Both the position numbers and the translations under genes were made by a program. This document shows positions 36,016 through 44,569 of a stretch of DNA of 64,000 nucleotides, piece by piece. Every line of letters starts with the position of its first letter. Within the stretch, counting starts at the first letter, position 1. The stretch lies in contig DAOTGJ010000013.1 in NCBI GenBank assembly GCA_035447065.1, positions 1 through 64,000 of the forward strand, read 5' to 3'. The stretch comes from CALEMW01 sp035447065 (GTDB taxonomy: Bacteria; Krumholzibacteriota; Krumholzibacteriia; LZORAL124-64-63). The notes beneath the pieces were generated by a model. The model was not told the origin of the DNA and ran no database searches. It saw only the letters and a program-made list of their open reading frames with translations.

Positions 36016-37320
36016 TCAGGCGCTGCGGCGGTTCTCGTCGCCGAAGAGCCGCTTGAGGGTGTCCATGCAGCGCAGGCGCTCCTCGCGCGTGTCGGCCTGC
36101 TTGAGCTGTGCCATGGAGCGGCCGGTCACCTTCTTGATGAACTGCTGCAGGCTGGCCTCCACGGCGGCGGCCACCTCCTCGGACTCCTTCTTGCGCACCC
36201 AGTCCACCTGCTTGTCCTTCAGGTCCTCCAGGTAGGCGCGGAACTCGTCCACGGTGGGGACCAGGTCCAGGTCGCGGATCCAGCCGTCGAACTCGGCCAG
36301 CTCGTCGGCCAGGATGGACTCGGCGCGGGGCAGCTCGCGGCGGCGGGCCACCAGGTTGGCCTGCACGATGTCGTCCAGGTCGTCCAGGCCGAAGAGGTAG
36401 ATGCCCTGGCAGGCGCCGGCCACGTCGGGATGCACGTCGCGCGGCACGGCGATGTCCAGCAGGAACAGGCTGCGGCCTTTGCGGTGCTTGCAGGCGGCGT
36501 GGACCATGTCCGGCGTGATGACCGGCTCGGTGGCGCCGGTGGTGCTGAGCACCACGTCGGCCTCGGCCAGCTCCTCGGTGAGCGAGGCCCAGGGGCGCAT
36601 GCGGGCGCGGCCCTCCTCGCCCTCGTTCAGCTCCGTCACCAGGCGCACGGCGCGCTCGGGCGAGCGGTTCACCACCGTGATGCCGCCGATGCCCTGCTGC
36701 AGGAAGTGCCGCGCCGCCAGCTCGCCGGTCTCGCCGGCGCCCACCAGCAGCGCCCGCCTCTCGCCCAGGTTGGAGAAGAACTTGCGCGCCAGCTCCACCG
36801 CCGCGAAGGCCACGCTCACCGCCCCGGCGCCGATCTTGGTGCCCGTGCGCACGCGCTTGCCCGCGCGGAAGGCGCCCTGGAAGAGGCGCATCATCACCGG
36901 GCCCAGCTCGTTGTGGGTCTTGGCGGTGCGGTAGGCGTCCTTGAGCTGCGACGCGATCTGCGGCTCGCCCAGCATCATGCTCTCCATGCCGGCGGCCACG
37001 CGGAAGAGGTGGTCGGCCACGTCGCGGCCGTGCAGGCGCAGGCCGGCCTCGCCGGCGAAGAGCTCCGGGTCCACGCCGGCGGCCCGCAGGGCGTGGGCCA
37101 GGATGTCGGCGGCGGGCGCGTGCTCCTCGGTCTCCAGGTAGATCTCGGTGCGGTTGCAGGTGCTCACCGGCACGCAGCTCACCACGCCGGGCGACGCCGC
37201 CAGGGCCGCGTGCAGGGCGATGAGCTTGTCCGTGCCCAGGTGCGCCCGCTCGCGCATCTCCGTGCTCGCATGGTGATGGTCCAGGCCCCAGAGCAGCAGG
37301 GTGGAGGAGGAGGGCGACAT
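36016..37320 (-). CDS. hemA: Glutamyl-tRNA reductase
   Basis: First committed enzyme of the C5 route: NADPH-dependent reduction of glutamyl-tRNA to glutamate-1-semialdehyde. It has 434 residues, with catalytic C55 in V-S-T-C-N-R-T-E-I-Y, G-M-E-S-M-M-L-G-E-P-Q-I, the nucleotide-binding L-L-V-G-A-G-E-T-G-E-L-A, and D-I-A-V-P-R-D-V. Two adjacent ATGs exist (37323 and 37320); GGGGAGG favours the second. The first overlaps the stop of hemX in ATGA, so translation is coupled. This enzyme is usually the flux-control point and is often degraded when heme is plentiful. Confidence 0.96.
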   Translation of the reverse strand: MSPSSSTLLLWGLDHHHASTEMRERAHLGTDKLIALHAALAASPGVVSCVPVSTCNRTEIYLETEEHAPAADILAHALRAAGVDPELFAGEAGLRLHGRDVADHLFRVAAGMESMMLGEPQIASQLKDAYRTAKTHNELGPVMMRLFQGAFRAGKRVRTGTKIGAGAVSVAFAAVELARKFFSNLGERRALLVGAGETGELAARHFLQQGIGGITVVNRSPERAVRLVTELNEGEEGRARMRPWASLTEELAEADVVLSTTGATEPVITPDMVHAACKHRKGRSLFLLDIAVPRDVHPDVAGACQGIYLFGLDDLDDIVQANLVARRRELPRAESILADELAEFDGWIRDLDLVPTVDEFRAYLEDLKDKQVDWVRKKESEEVAAAVEASLQQFIKKVTGRSMAQLKQADTREERLRCMDTLKRLFGDENRRSA

Positions 37321-38183
37321 CATGCACCTCCCCGCAGGCTGAAGTCGTGGAAGGTGGTGAACACGTGCTGGGCGATGCCCATGAGCGCCACCACCACCAC
37401 CCACGCCGTGACCGACAGGCGGCTCATGCGCCGGCCGCGCCAGCCCCAGCGGTCGTGCCCCAGCAGGCCCACGCCGTAGATGATCAGCAGGCCCCAGGAC
37501 ATGAGGATCTTGGGGTCGAAGGGCGTCAGGTTCATGGCCTGGTCCACCGGCAGGTGGTCGCGCAGGCGGTACATCCACAGGTGGCCCGTGGCCAGGCCCA
37601 GGAACAGCAGCGGCACGCCCAGGCGTACCGGCATCACGCTCATGCGCTCCAGCACGTCCAGGGGCGGCAGGCGCCGGAACAGCAGGCCGAAGGAGCGGCG
37701 CTGGAGCTGGCGCTCCTGCACCTGGAACAGCACCGCGTACAGGAAGCTCAGGCTGAACGACGTGTACGCCAGCAGGATCAGCGTGGCGTGCAGGGCGTAG
37801 CCGGGATCGTTCAGCAGCGGGTTGATGGTGGGGCGCGCGGTGCTGAACCCGCTGGCCAGGAACTGCAGCACGAAGGCCAGGCCCAGCACCAGGAACCCGG
37901 TCTGACGCACGCGCAGCACCTTCTCGATGACCACGTAGATGGTGGTCAGGCTCAGCGCCAGCAGCGAGGCCAGGCCCAGGGGCGTGCCCAGGGGGAAGCG
38001 GCCCAGCTCCATGGTGCGCAGCACCACCCACAGCGTATGGATGAGCATCACCACGATGGTCAGCACGCTGCCGGCGCGGTGCGCCAGCCGCCGCTCCTCG
38101 AAGAAGAACCACAGGTAGCTGCCCCACAGCAGCAGGTAGAGCAGGGGCAGCAGCACGGTGAGGAATCCCACCACGGCGGTCAT
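37320..38183 (-). CDS. hemX: HemX-like (CcsA-family) membrane protein
   Basis: A 287-residue polytopic protein with about eight membrane segments, family cytochrome c assembly (CcsA/HemX). The region corresponding to the CcsA tryptophan-rich motif reads L-M-S-W-G-L-L-I-I-Y-G-V ... D-R-W-G-W-R-G-R-R and lacks W-G-x-x-W-x-W-D. It is therefore more like Bacillus HemX, which lowers HemA level, than a heme-handling CcsA. Its place directly before hemA, with coupled start and stop codons, supports HemX. The ATG at 38183 overlaps the hemY stop in ATGA. A cytochrome c synthase role cannot be excluded from sequence alone. Confidence 0.75.
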   Translation of the reverse strand: MTAVVGFLTVLLPLLYLLLWGSYLWFFFEERRLAHRAGSVLTIVVMLIHTLWVVLRTMELGRFPLGTPLGLASLLALSLTTIYVVIEKVLRVRQTGFLVLGLAFVLQFLASGFSTARPTINPLLNDPGYALHATLILLAYTSFSLSFLYAVLFQVQERQLQRRSFGLLFRRLPPLDVLERMSVMPVRLGVPLLFLGLATGHLWMYRLRDHLPVDQAMNLTPFDPKILMSWGLLIIYGVGLLGHDRWGWRGRRMSRLSVTAWVVVVALMGIAQHVFTTFHDFSLRGGA

Positions 38184-39622
38184 CGGTGCGCCTCCAGGGT
38201 GCGGGGACGATCGGCGCCGCGGAGGTGGGCCAGGGCCGCATCGGCGGCGAGCTCGGCCTCCTTGGCGCAGTAGTTCACGGAGATGCCCTTGTACGAGCTG
38301 CCCGTCAGCAGCAGTCCGGGGAGCTCCGCCAGGCGCGCGTCCATGCGGCGCAGGCGCGCCATGTGGCCCGGCAGGTACTGGGCGATGGCGCGCGGGTGGC
38401 GGATCACCCAGTGGCGTACGGGATCGGCCTTCAGCTCCAGCAGCTCCTCCAGCTCGCCCAGGGCGATGCTGACCAGGGCGTCGTCGTCCTGCTCCAGCAC
38501 GGCGGGATCGCCGGGGCCGCCGGCCATGCAGCGCAGCAGCACGTGGCCCGCGGGGGCGCGGCCGGGGAAGATGCTGCTGGTCCACAGGGCGCCCAGCAGC
38601 CGCTTCTTCTCGCGCGAGGGCACCAGGTGGCCGAAGCCCTGGAGCGGATGCCCCACGTCCTGGCGGCGGAAGCCCAAGGTGATCACGGCCATGGGGGAGT
38701 AGGGGATGGCGGCCACCTCGGCGGCCAGCTCCGCGTCCGGCAGGGCCGGGGCGGTGGCGTGGGCCGGGGCGGCGGCGATGACCGCGTGGAAGGGGCCGTC
38801 GCCGTCCACGCGCCAGAGGTCGCCGTCGCGGGCGATGGTCTGGACGGGGGCGCCGGTGCGCAGCTCGGCGCGCGGGTCGGCGCGCAGGGCGGCGGCCAGG
38901 GCGTCGATCAGATCGGCCATGCCGCCCTGGAAGGAATGCAGCACGCCGCTGGGGCCGGCGTCGGCCGCCTTCTTCCTCTGCTTGGAGATGGCGGCCAGGG
39001 CCTTGAACAGGCCGCCGTGGTCGCGCTCCAGCTCCACCATGCGGGGGAAGGCGGCGGCCAGGCTGATGCGCCGCGCGTCGCCGCCGAACACGCCCTTGAC
39101 CATGGGGTCCAGGAAGATCTCCGCGAACTCGCGGCCCAGGCGGCGCACGCCGAACTCGTAGATGGTCTCGTCCTGGGCGGGATCCGCGGCGGCGTCGGCG
39201 CGGCGCGCGGGCACGAAGAGCTCGCCGGCCACGCGCAGCTTGGCGCCCACGCCCAGCAGGCCGGTCTTGAGGAACGCCGGCGGCGACGCCGGCAGCTCGT
39301 GCAGACGGCCGTCCTTGAGCAGGAAGCGGATGCGGGCCAGGTCGCTGCTGCGCACCAGGCGGTCGCGCAGGTCCAGGCGGTCCACCAGGCGCAGGGTGGC
39401 GGGCTCGTTGTCCAGGAACCCGTTGGGGCCCCACTCCAGCTGCCAGCCGTCGTCGCGGATGGTGCGCAGGTGGCCGCCGGGCTCGGCGCCGGCTTCGAAC
39501 ACCGTCACCTGCAGGTCCACGCCGGCGTCGCGGGCGCGGTCCAGCAGGTTCAGGGCCGTGGCCATGCCGGCCACGCCGCCGCCCGCCACCGCCACGCGCC
39601 GGGTCCCGTCAGCCGCGCGCAT
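38180..39622 (-). CDS. hemY: Oxygen-dependent protoporphyrinogen oxidase (HemY/HemG type)
   Basis: A 480-residue FAD enzyme. The N-terminus V-A-V-A-G-G-G-V-A-G-M-A-T-A is the dinucleotide-binding motif, followed by F-E-A-G-A-E-P-G-G-H-L-R-T. The C-terminal FAD motif is G-L-L-L-T-G-S-S-Y-K-G-I-S-V-N. It oxidises protoporphyrinogen IX using O2, or coproporphyrinogen III in the Gram-positive route. Because hemN lies in the same operon, the protoporphyrin route is the better reading. The gene overlaps hemH by 14 bases and hemX by 4. Pairing an O2-using HemY with anaerobic HemN suggests a cell that meets both conditions. Confidence 0.93.
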   Translation of the reverse strand: MRAADGTRRVAVAGGGVAGMATALNLLDRARDAGVDLQVTVFEAGAEPGGHLRTIRDDGWQLEWGPNGFLDNEPATLRLVDRLDLRDRLVRSSDLARIRFLLKDGRLHELPASPPAFLKTGLLGVGAKLRVAGELFVPARRADAAADPAQDETIYEFGVRRLGREFAEIFLDPMVKGVFGGDARRISLAAAFPRMVELERDHGGLFKALAAISKQRKKAADAGPSGVLHSFQGGMADLIDALAAALRADPRAELRTGAPVQTIARDGDLWRVDGDGPFHAVIAAAPAHATAPALPDAELAAEVAAIPYSPMAVITLGFRRQDVGHPLQGFGHLVPSREKKRLLGALWTSSIFPGRAPAGHVLLRCMAGGPGDPAVLEQDDDALVSIALGELEELLELKADPVRHWVIRHPRAIAQYLPGHMARLRRMDARLAELPGLLLTGSSYKGISVNYCAKEAELAADAALAHLRGADRPRTLEAHR

Positions 39623-40694
39623 CGGCCACCTCCGCCGCGGGGTACGCGGAGCGCAGGAGATGATCGGTCAGCGACGCGAGCCAGCCCTCGTCCAGGTTCA
39701 GGGCCGCGCCGCGCGTGAAGTGCGTGATGCCCGCCTTCTCGGCGTCTTCCTTCAGCTCGATGTCCAGCTCGTGCAGCGTCTCGATGTGCTCGCAGGTGAA
39801 GCTCACCGGCTGCACGTGCAGGCGCTTGCAGCCCGCGGCGGCCAGGCGCGCGGTCTCCGCCGTGATCTCCGGCCCCAGCCACTTGATGGGCCCCACGCGG
39901 CTCTGGAACGCCAGCAGGGGCGCGGCGCCGCCGGGCATGCGGTCCAGCCAGGCGGCGTGGTCGGCCAGGGCCTCGCGCAGGCGGCCGTGCACCGCGCTCA
40001 CCGTGGCGCGGGTCTGGGACAGGTACGGGTCGCCCGCGGCCACGAACTTCTCCGGTAGGGAGTGGGCCACGAAGACCAGGGCGCAGGCGTCCGGATCCTG
40101 CTCCGCGCGCGCCCAGGCCTCCACCGCGGGGATGGAGCCGGCGGCCAGGGCCCGGGTGAAGCCGTCCAGCAGCTCCCAGGAGGAGAGCACGTGCACCGGC
40201 GCGTCCGTATGCGCGTCGGCCAGGGCCTCCAGCACGAACTCGATGGTGCTGCCGTTGGTGGCGTCGCTGAACTGGGGATACGTGGGCACCACCAGATACT
40301 GGGCGGCGCCGGCACCGCGCAGCTCGCGCACGGTGTCCTGGGGGAACGGGTGCCAGTAGCGCATGGCGGCGCCGGGCAGCCAGGTGCGGCCGCGCGCCGA
40401 CGCCAGCTCGCAGAGACGCCGCGCCTGGGCCAGCGTGGTGGCCAGCTGGGGCGAGCCGCCGCCGTGGCCGATCTGCGCGTAGCGCTCCTTCACCGCCGGG
40501 GTGCGCCGCCAGGCGATGGCGCGCGCCGCCAGCGGCGCCACCAGCCGCGGGATGGGGATGATGCGCGGGTCCGAGAACAGGTTGGTCAGGAACGGCCGCA
40601 CGGCGTCGGGACCGTCCGGCCCGCCCATGCCGCAGAGGATCAGGCCCGTGGGGGCGGCGGGATCGAGCCGATCCTGAGGATAGCTCGGATGCAC
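39609..40694 (-). CDS. hemH: Ferrochelatase
   Basis: A 361-residue enzyme that inserts Fe(II) into the porphyrin. The start is a GTG at 40694, one base after the hemN stop. Signatures are L-I-L-C-G-M-G-G-P-D (normally L-L-N-L-G-G-P), V-V-P-T-Y-P-Q-F-S, the catalytic H211 in V-F-V-A-H-S-L-P-E-K-F, and the acidic helix F-T-C-E-H-I-E-T-L-H-E-L-D near 300-311. No membrane-anchoring C-terminal extension is seen. The N-terminal motif is slightly divergent but the active-site residues are intact. Confidence 0.94.
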   Translation of the reverse strand: MHPSYPQDRLDPAAPTGLILCGMGGPDGPDAVRPFLTNLFSDPRIIPIPRLVAPLAARAIAWRRTPAVKERYAQIGHGGGSPQLATTLAQARRLCELASARGRTWLPGAAMRYWHPFPQDTVRELRGAGAAQYLVVPTYPQFSDATNGSTIEFVLEALADAHTDAPVHVLSSWELLDGFTRALAAGSIPAVEAWARAEQDPDACALVFVAHSLPEKFVAAGDPYLSQTRATVSAVHGRLREALADHAAWLDRMPGGAAPLLAFQSRVGPIKWLGPEITAETARLAAAGCKRLHVQPVSFTCEHIETLHELDIELKEDAEKAGITHFTRGAALNLDEGWLASLTDHLLRSAYPAAEVADARG

Positions 40695-40695
40695 G

Positions 40696-42072
40696 TCACA
40701 CCGTCCTGCTGAAGAGGGGCTTGTCCGAGTTGCGGTCCAGGTACGCGTCCAGCTCCATGCACACGTTGCGCGCGAAGTGGCGGCCCAGCTCCGTGATGCG
40801 CAGGCGGTCCGGCAGCATCTCCACGAACCCCTCGTCCTCGTAGGGCTTCATGGCCGCCAGGCCGTCGGCCAGCAGCTCGTTGGCCGGCGCGCCGAACTCC
40901 GCCGTGGTCAGGTCCCAGGGCAGCTCGTTGTTGCACATCAGGTTGAGGATGGCGCTGCGGCGCATGCGGTCGTCGGCCGACAGCTTGTGGCCGCGCACCA
41001 CGGGCAGCACGCCGGCGTCCACGGTATCGCCCCACTTCTGCAGGTCCGGCACGTTCTGGGCGAAGCGGTCCGCCACGTCGCCGATGCCGCTCATGCCGAA
41101 GGCCAGCATGTGCGGCGCGGGCCGCGTGGTGTAGCCCATGAAGTTGCGGTGCAGCCGCCGCTCGCGCAGGGCCACGGACAGCTCGTCCTCGCGCTTGGCG
41201 AAGTGGTCGATGCCGATCCAGTCGTAACCGGCCGCCTCGAACATGGCGATGGTGAGCTGGAAGAGCTCGAACTTCTCGTACCCCGACACCATGTGCGTGG
41301 TGTCCACCTTCTCCTGGTTGGGCTTCACCCAGGGCACGTGGGCGTAGCTGAAGCACGCCACGCGGTCCGGCTGGTTCTCGATGATCACGCTCAGCGTCTC
41401 GGTGAACGACTCGCGCGTCTGCCCGGGCAGGCCGTAGACCAGGTCCACGTTCACGCCCTCGAACCCGGCGTCGCGGCAGCCGTGGAACACGCGCAGGGTG
41501 CGCTCCAGGCTCTGCTTCCGGCCGATGGCCACCTGCACGTCCATGGCGAAGTCCTGCACGCCCATGCTGATGCGGTTGAAGCCCAGCCCGCGCAGGAACG
41601 CGGCCTGCTCCGGGGAGCCGATGCGCGGGTCGATCTCCAGGGAGATCTCCGCCTCCGGCGCCACGTCGAAACGGTCGCGGAAGATGCCCAGGGCGCGCTC
41701 CGCCTGGGGGTTCTTCAGATAGTTGGGCGTGCCGCCGCCCCAGTGCAGCTGCACCACGCGCCGGCCGCGGCCGATCACGTCCACCACCATGTCCACCTCG
41801 CGCTCCACGCGGTCCAGGTAGCGGTCCACCGCGTCCTTGTCCCGCGAGACGATGGCGTGGCAGCCGCAGTAGTGGCAGTGCTTGGCGCAGAAGGGCAGGT
41901 GCAGGTAGAGGGAGAGCTCGTCGCCCTGGCGGGCGGCGAGCTCCTGCAGGGCCTCGCCGTAGCCGTCGGGCCCGAACCCGGAGGTCCAGACCGGAGCGGT
42001 GGGGTAGCTGGTGTAGCGTGGCCCCGACTTGTCGTGCTTCTCGAGCAGCTCGCGCGAAACGTGGACGGCCAC
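40696..42072 (-). CDS. hemN: Oxygen-independent coproporphyrinogen III oxidase
   Basis: A 458-residue radical SAM enzyme that converts coproporphyrinogen III to protoporphyrinogen IX without O2. The cluster ligands are C62, C66 and C69 plus C71 in F-C-A-K-H-C-H-Y-C-G-C. Other HemN-specific marks are P-R-Y-T-S-Y-P-T-A, W-G-G-G-T-P-N-Y-L and R-V-A-C-F-S-Y-A-H-V-P-W-V-K-P-N-Q. The start is a GTG at 42072 with AAGGGAG in the hemE 3' end, one base after the hemE stop. Presence of the full C-terminal domain separates it from HemW-like homologues. Confidence 0.96.
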   Translation of the reverse strand: MAVHVSRELLEKHDKSGPRYTSYPTAPVWTSGFGPDGYGEALQELAARQGDELSLYLHLPFCAKHCHYCGCHAIVSRDKDAVDRYLDRVEREVDMVVDVIGRGRRVVQLHWGGGTPNYLKNPQAERALGIFRDRFDVAPEAEISLEIDPRIGSPEQAAFLRGLGFNRISMGVQDFAMDVQVAIGRKQSLERTLRVFHGCRDAGFEGVNVDLVYGLPGQTRESFTETLSVIIENQPDRVACFSYAHVPWVKPNQEKVDTTHMVSGYEKFELFQLTIAMFEAAGYDWIGIDHFAKREDELSVALRERRLHRNFMGYTTRPAPHMLAFGMSGIGDVADRFAQNVPDLQKWGDTVDAGVLPVVRGHKLSADDRMRRSAILNLMCNNELPWDLTTAEFGAPANELLADGLAAMKPYEDEGFVEMLPDRLRITELGRHFARNVCMELDAYLDRNSDKPLFSRTV

Positions 42073-42073
42073 G

Positions 42074-43108
42074 TCAGTCTCCCTTGCGGTAGCCCTGGAC
42101 GGTCTCCACCAGGGTCTCGACGTTCTCGATGGGCGTGGGCGGCAGGATGCCGTGGCCCAGGTTGAAGACGTGGCCGGCGGCCGTGTCGCCGCGGCGGCAG
42201 ATCTCCAGGGCGCGGCGGCGGATCTCCTCCTTGGTGCCGAACAGGGCGATGGGGTCCAGGTTGCCCTGCACCGGCTTGCCCAGCGTGGCGGCGGCGTCGG
42301 CCAGGTCCATGGTCCAGTCCAGGCCGAAGGCGTCGGCGTCCACCGTCTTCACGTGCTGCAGGAACGGCGCGGAGCCCTTGAGGAAGTACACGCGCGGCAC
42401 GCCGGCGTCCTTCAGGCCCGTCATGATCTTCCGGATGCCGGGCAGGACCATCTCGGTGTAGTCCTGCGGGTGCAGGATGCCGCCCCAGGTGTCGAAGAGC
42501 TGCAGCGCGTCGGCGCCGGCCTCCACCTGCATGAGCATGTAGTCCAGGATCTGGTCGGCCAGCTTGTCCAGCAGCGCGCGCAGCAGGTCCGGCCGCGCGT
42601 AGAGCATGGACTTGAGGTGGAGGAAGTCCTTGGAGCCGCCGCCCTCGATCATGTAGCTGGCCAGGGTCAGCGGCGCGCCGGCGAAACCGATGAGCGGCGT
42701 CTTGCCGCCCAGCTCGCCCTTGATCATGCGCACGGCGTCGGCCACGTACCCCAGGTGCTCCCGCGAATCCACCACGCGCAGGGCCTTCACCTGCTCCTCC
42801 GTGCGGATCTCCTTCTCCATCTGCGGGCCGCCGTCGTCGAAGCGGAAGGGCGCGCCCATGGGCTCCAGCGGCACCAGGATGTCGCTGAAGAGGATGGCGG
42901 CGTCGAACCCGAAGCGGCGGATGGGCTGCAGCGTGACCTCGCAGGCCAGCTCCGGCGTCTTGCACAGGCCGATGAAGGAGGTCTTGGCGCGCACCTCGCG
43001 GTACTCGGGCAGGTAGCGGCCGGCCTGGCGCATGATCCAGATGGGACGGCGTTCGGGACGCTCGCCCTTGAGGGCGGCGAGGTACGGGAAGCCGGTGGTC
43101 GTGGTCAT
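42074..43108 (-). CDS. hemE: Uroporphyrinogen III decarboxylase
   Basis: A 344-residue enzyme removing four acetate carboxyls from uroporphyrinogen III. Signatures are P-I-W-I-M-R-Q-A-G-R-Y-L-P-E-Y-R and F-S-D-I-L-V-P-L-E-P-M-G, with G-H-V-F-N-L-G-H-G-I near the end. The ATG at 43108 has AAAGGA eight bases upstream; the open frame to 43189 has no support. It is the first gene of the run hemE-hemN-hemH-hemY-hemX-hemA-35157, all on the minus strand with 1-16 base gaps or overlaps. The upstream region 43109-43243 should hold the operon promoter, but I find no convincing -35/-10 pair. Confidence 0.97.
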   Translation of the reverse strand: MTTTTGFPYLAALKGERPERRPIWIMRQAGRYLPEYREVRAKTSFIGLCKTPELACEVTLQPIRRFGFDAAILFSDILVPLEPMGAPFRFDDGGPQMEKEIRTEEQVKALRVVDSREHLGYVADAVRMIKGELGGKTPLIGFAGAPLTLASYMIEGGGSKDFLHLKSMLYARPDLLRALLDKLADQILDYMLMQVEAGADALQLFDTWGGILHPQDYTEMVLPGIRKIMTGLKDAGVPRVYFLKGSAPFLQHVKTVDADAFGLDWTMDLADAAATLGKPVQGNLDPIALFGTKEEIRRRALEICRRGDTAAGHVFNLGHGILPPTPIENVETLVETVQGYRKGD

Positions 43109-43243
43109 CGATCGTCCTTTGTCGAGGGTGGGAGCACGGGGCTCCGGAATCGCCAAAAAGCTAATCAAAGCAGGGGGTTGGTGTGTCACGGGGTCGTCAT
43201 GTGGGATGAAAAGCCTGTGTTGAGACGGGAGATCAGTTGGGCC

Positions 43244-43279
43244 TCAAAAAGGTGGCCCCCCACCCGAGGGTGGGGGGCC
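43244..43279 (-). terminator. Rho-independent terminator after the hexahaem cytochrome gene
   Basis: GGCCCCCCACCC (43254-43265) pairs perfectly with GGGTGGGGGGCC (43268-43279). On the minus strand the stem is followed by ACCTTTTTGAGG, a proper U-run. It separates the cytochrome transcript from the hem operon. Confidence 0.9.
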
Positions 43280-43337
43280 GGTCGTGATTCGACGGACTCG
43301 AGTTCGTAACGGATCTGGCGTATTGGGCGAGATCGAC

Positions 43338-44438
43338 CTAGAAAGGCGCGTCTCCCAGATCCTTGGCGTGGCACTTGTTGCACAGCGACCGCTGGTTGGT
43401 CGGGAACGTGTACGTGTACCACATGTTGGCCAGGTCGTCGGGCGTGGCGCCCTCGGCCTCGCTGGCGGGGTGGGCGTCGACCAGGAAGGTCTCGCCGAAG
43501 TCCCAGCGGCCGGAGTCGGCGAACGGCGAGGCGTGCGCGCGGTGGCAGCTGAGGCACATGACCTGGTCCGGGGAGTCCGGGCCGTCGGTGTAGTTGGCGG
43601 GATCCACGGTGTTCAGGTCCGCATCCACGTCCTCGAAGGGAACGAGGCCGCGGTAGGCGGTGGCCTGCGAGCCGCCGACCAGGTCGTCGGTGCTGACGTA
43701 GGCGTTGTAGATGCCGGCGATGGCGGAGCCCAGCTGCTCACCCGCGGGGTGCACGTGGTTGGTGTTGCCCACGGACAGCATGTCGGGGTGGCAGTTGCCG
43801 CACCAGTCGCTCATGCCGCTCTTGTACACGGTGTGCGACACGTCGTCCTCGAAGTTGTCCTCGCTGACCGAACGGCGGCTCAGACCCAGGGCCAGAGGAG
43901 CCTCGGCGGTGAAGTTGTAGCGGCCGCCCGGGTAGACCGGACCCTCGGCCGTGCCGTACAGCAGGCGGAAGTTCTGGTTGCCGTGGGGGTCGTGGCAGCT
44001 GGTGCAGGTCAGGTACGAGCTGTCGAAGTCGCCGCCGGGCGCGTTGGCCAGGGTGGCGTCCTCGGCGATGCCGTACATGGGGCTGATGGCGTTGTGGCCG
44101 TGGCTGTCGCCGGTGCTCTCGGTCGTGTGACCGTGGGCGCTCCAGCTCCAGGTGCGGGTGACCCAGTAGAAGTCGCCGCCCGCGCCGTAGCCGGCGCCGC
44201 CGGCGAACTGGCCGTAAGCGGCATGGCACTGCAGGCAGGTGTCGCTGGCGTTGCCGTTGTTGAGCAGGTACGCGTTGCCCGCGGTGTGGACGGAGTCGAC
44301 GTAGTCGCCGTCCTGGCTGTTGTGCATGGTATGGCAGCCGGCACATTCGGCCACACCGGCGTCGTGGAAGGCCCACGCGGCGGTGGACAGGGCGATGGTC
44401 GCAACCATCACGGCGAGGAACTTGATGCTGTGTTTCAC
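43338..44438 (-). CDS. Exported hexahaem c-type cytochrome
   Basis: This is a 366-residue cytochrome. The start is a GTG at 44438 with GGAGG seven bases upstream, opening a signal peptide that ends A-A-W-A-F-H. Six CXXCH sites are present: C-A-G-C-H, C-L-Q-C-H, C-T-S-C-H, C-G-N-C-H, C-L-S-C-H and C-N-K-C-H, with extra His residues available as distal ligands (D-P-H-G, H-R-A-H). The spacing is irregular and unlike the doubled repeats of the large cytochrome at 45860. It lies 131 bases downstream of the NHL gene on the same strand and ends at a strong terminator. A periplasmic or surface electron carrier is likely. Confidence 0.9.
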   Translation of the reverse strand: MKHSIKFLAVMVATIALSTAAWAFHDAGVAECAGCHTMHNSQDGDYVDSVHTAGNAYLLNNGNASDTCLQCHAAYGQFAGGAGYGAGGDFYWVTRTWSWSAHGHTTESTGDSHGHNAISPMYGIAEDATLANAPGGDFDSSYLTCTSCHDPHGNQNFRLLYGTAEGPVYPGGRYNFTAEAPLALGLSRRSVSEDNFEDDVSHTVYKSGMSDWCGNCHPDMLSVGNTNHVHPAGEQLGSAIAGIYNAYVSTDDLVGGSQATAYRGLVPFEDVDADLNTVDPANYTDGPDSPDQVMCLSCHRAHASPFADSGRWDFGETFLVDAHPASEAEGATPDDLANMWYTYTFPTNQRSLCNKCHAKDLGDAPF

Positions 44439-44569
44439 TGAATTGCCTCCAGCGATGTTCGATCCGCAGCACGGATCAATGGAGCGAGAGTGTTGGAGCA
44501 CGAGGCTCCGGGCGGGGGCGAAGTCCTCCGCCTGACGGTCCGTCGAATCTCCTTTCTGCAGGAAAAGAA

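Noticed and set aside
37320..38183. True CcsA cytochrome c synthase subunit
   Set aside because: The tryptophan-rich haem-handling motif is missing, and the gene is coupled to hemA as in hemX; kept as HemX-like with moderate confidence.
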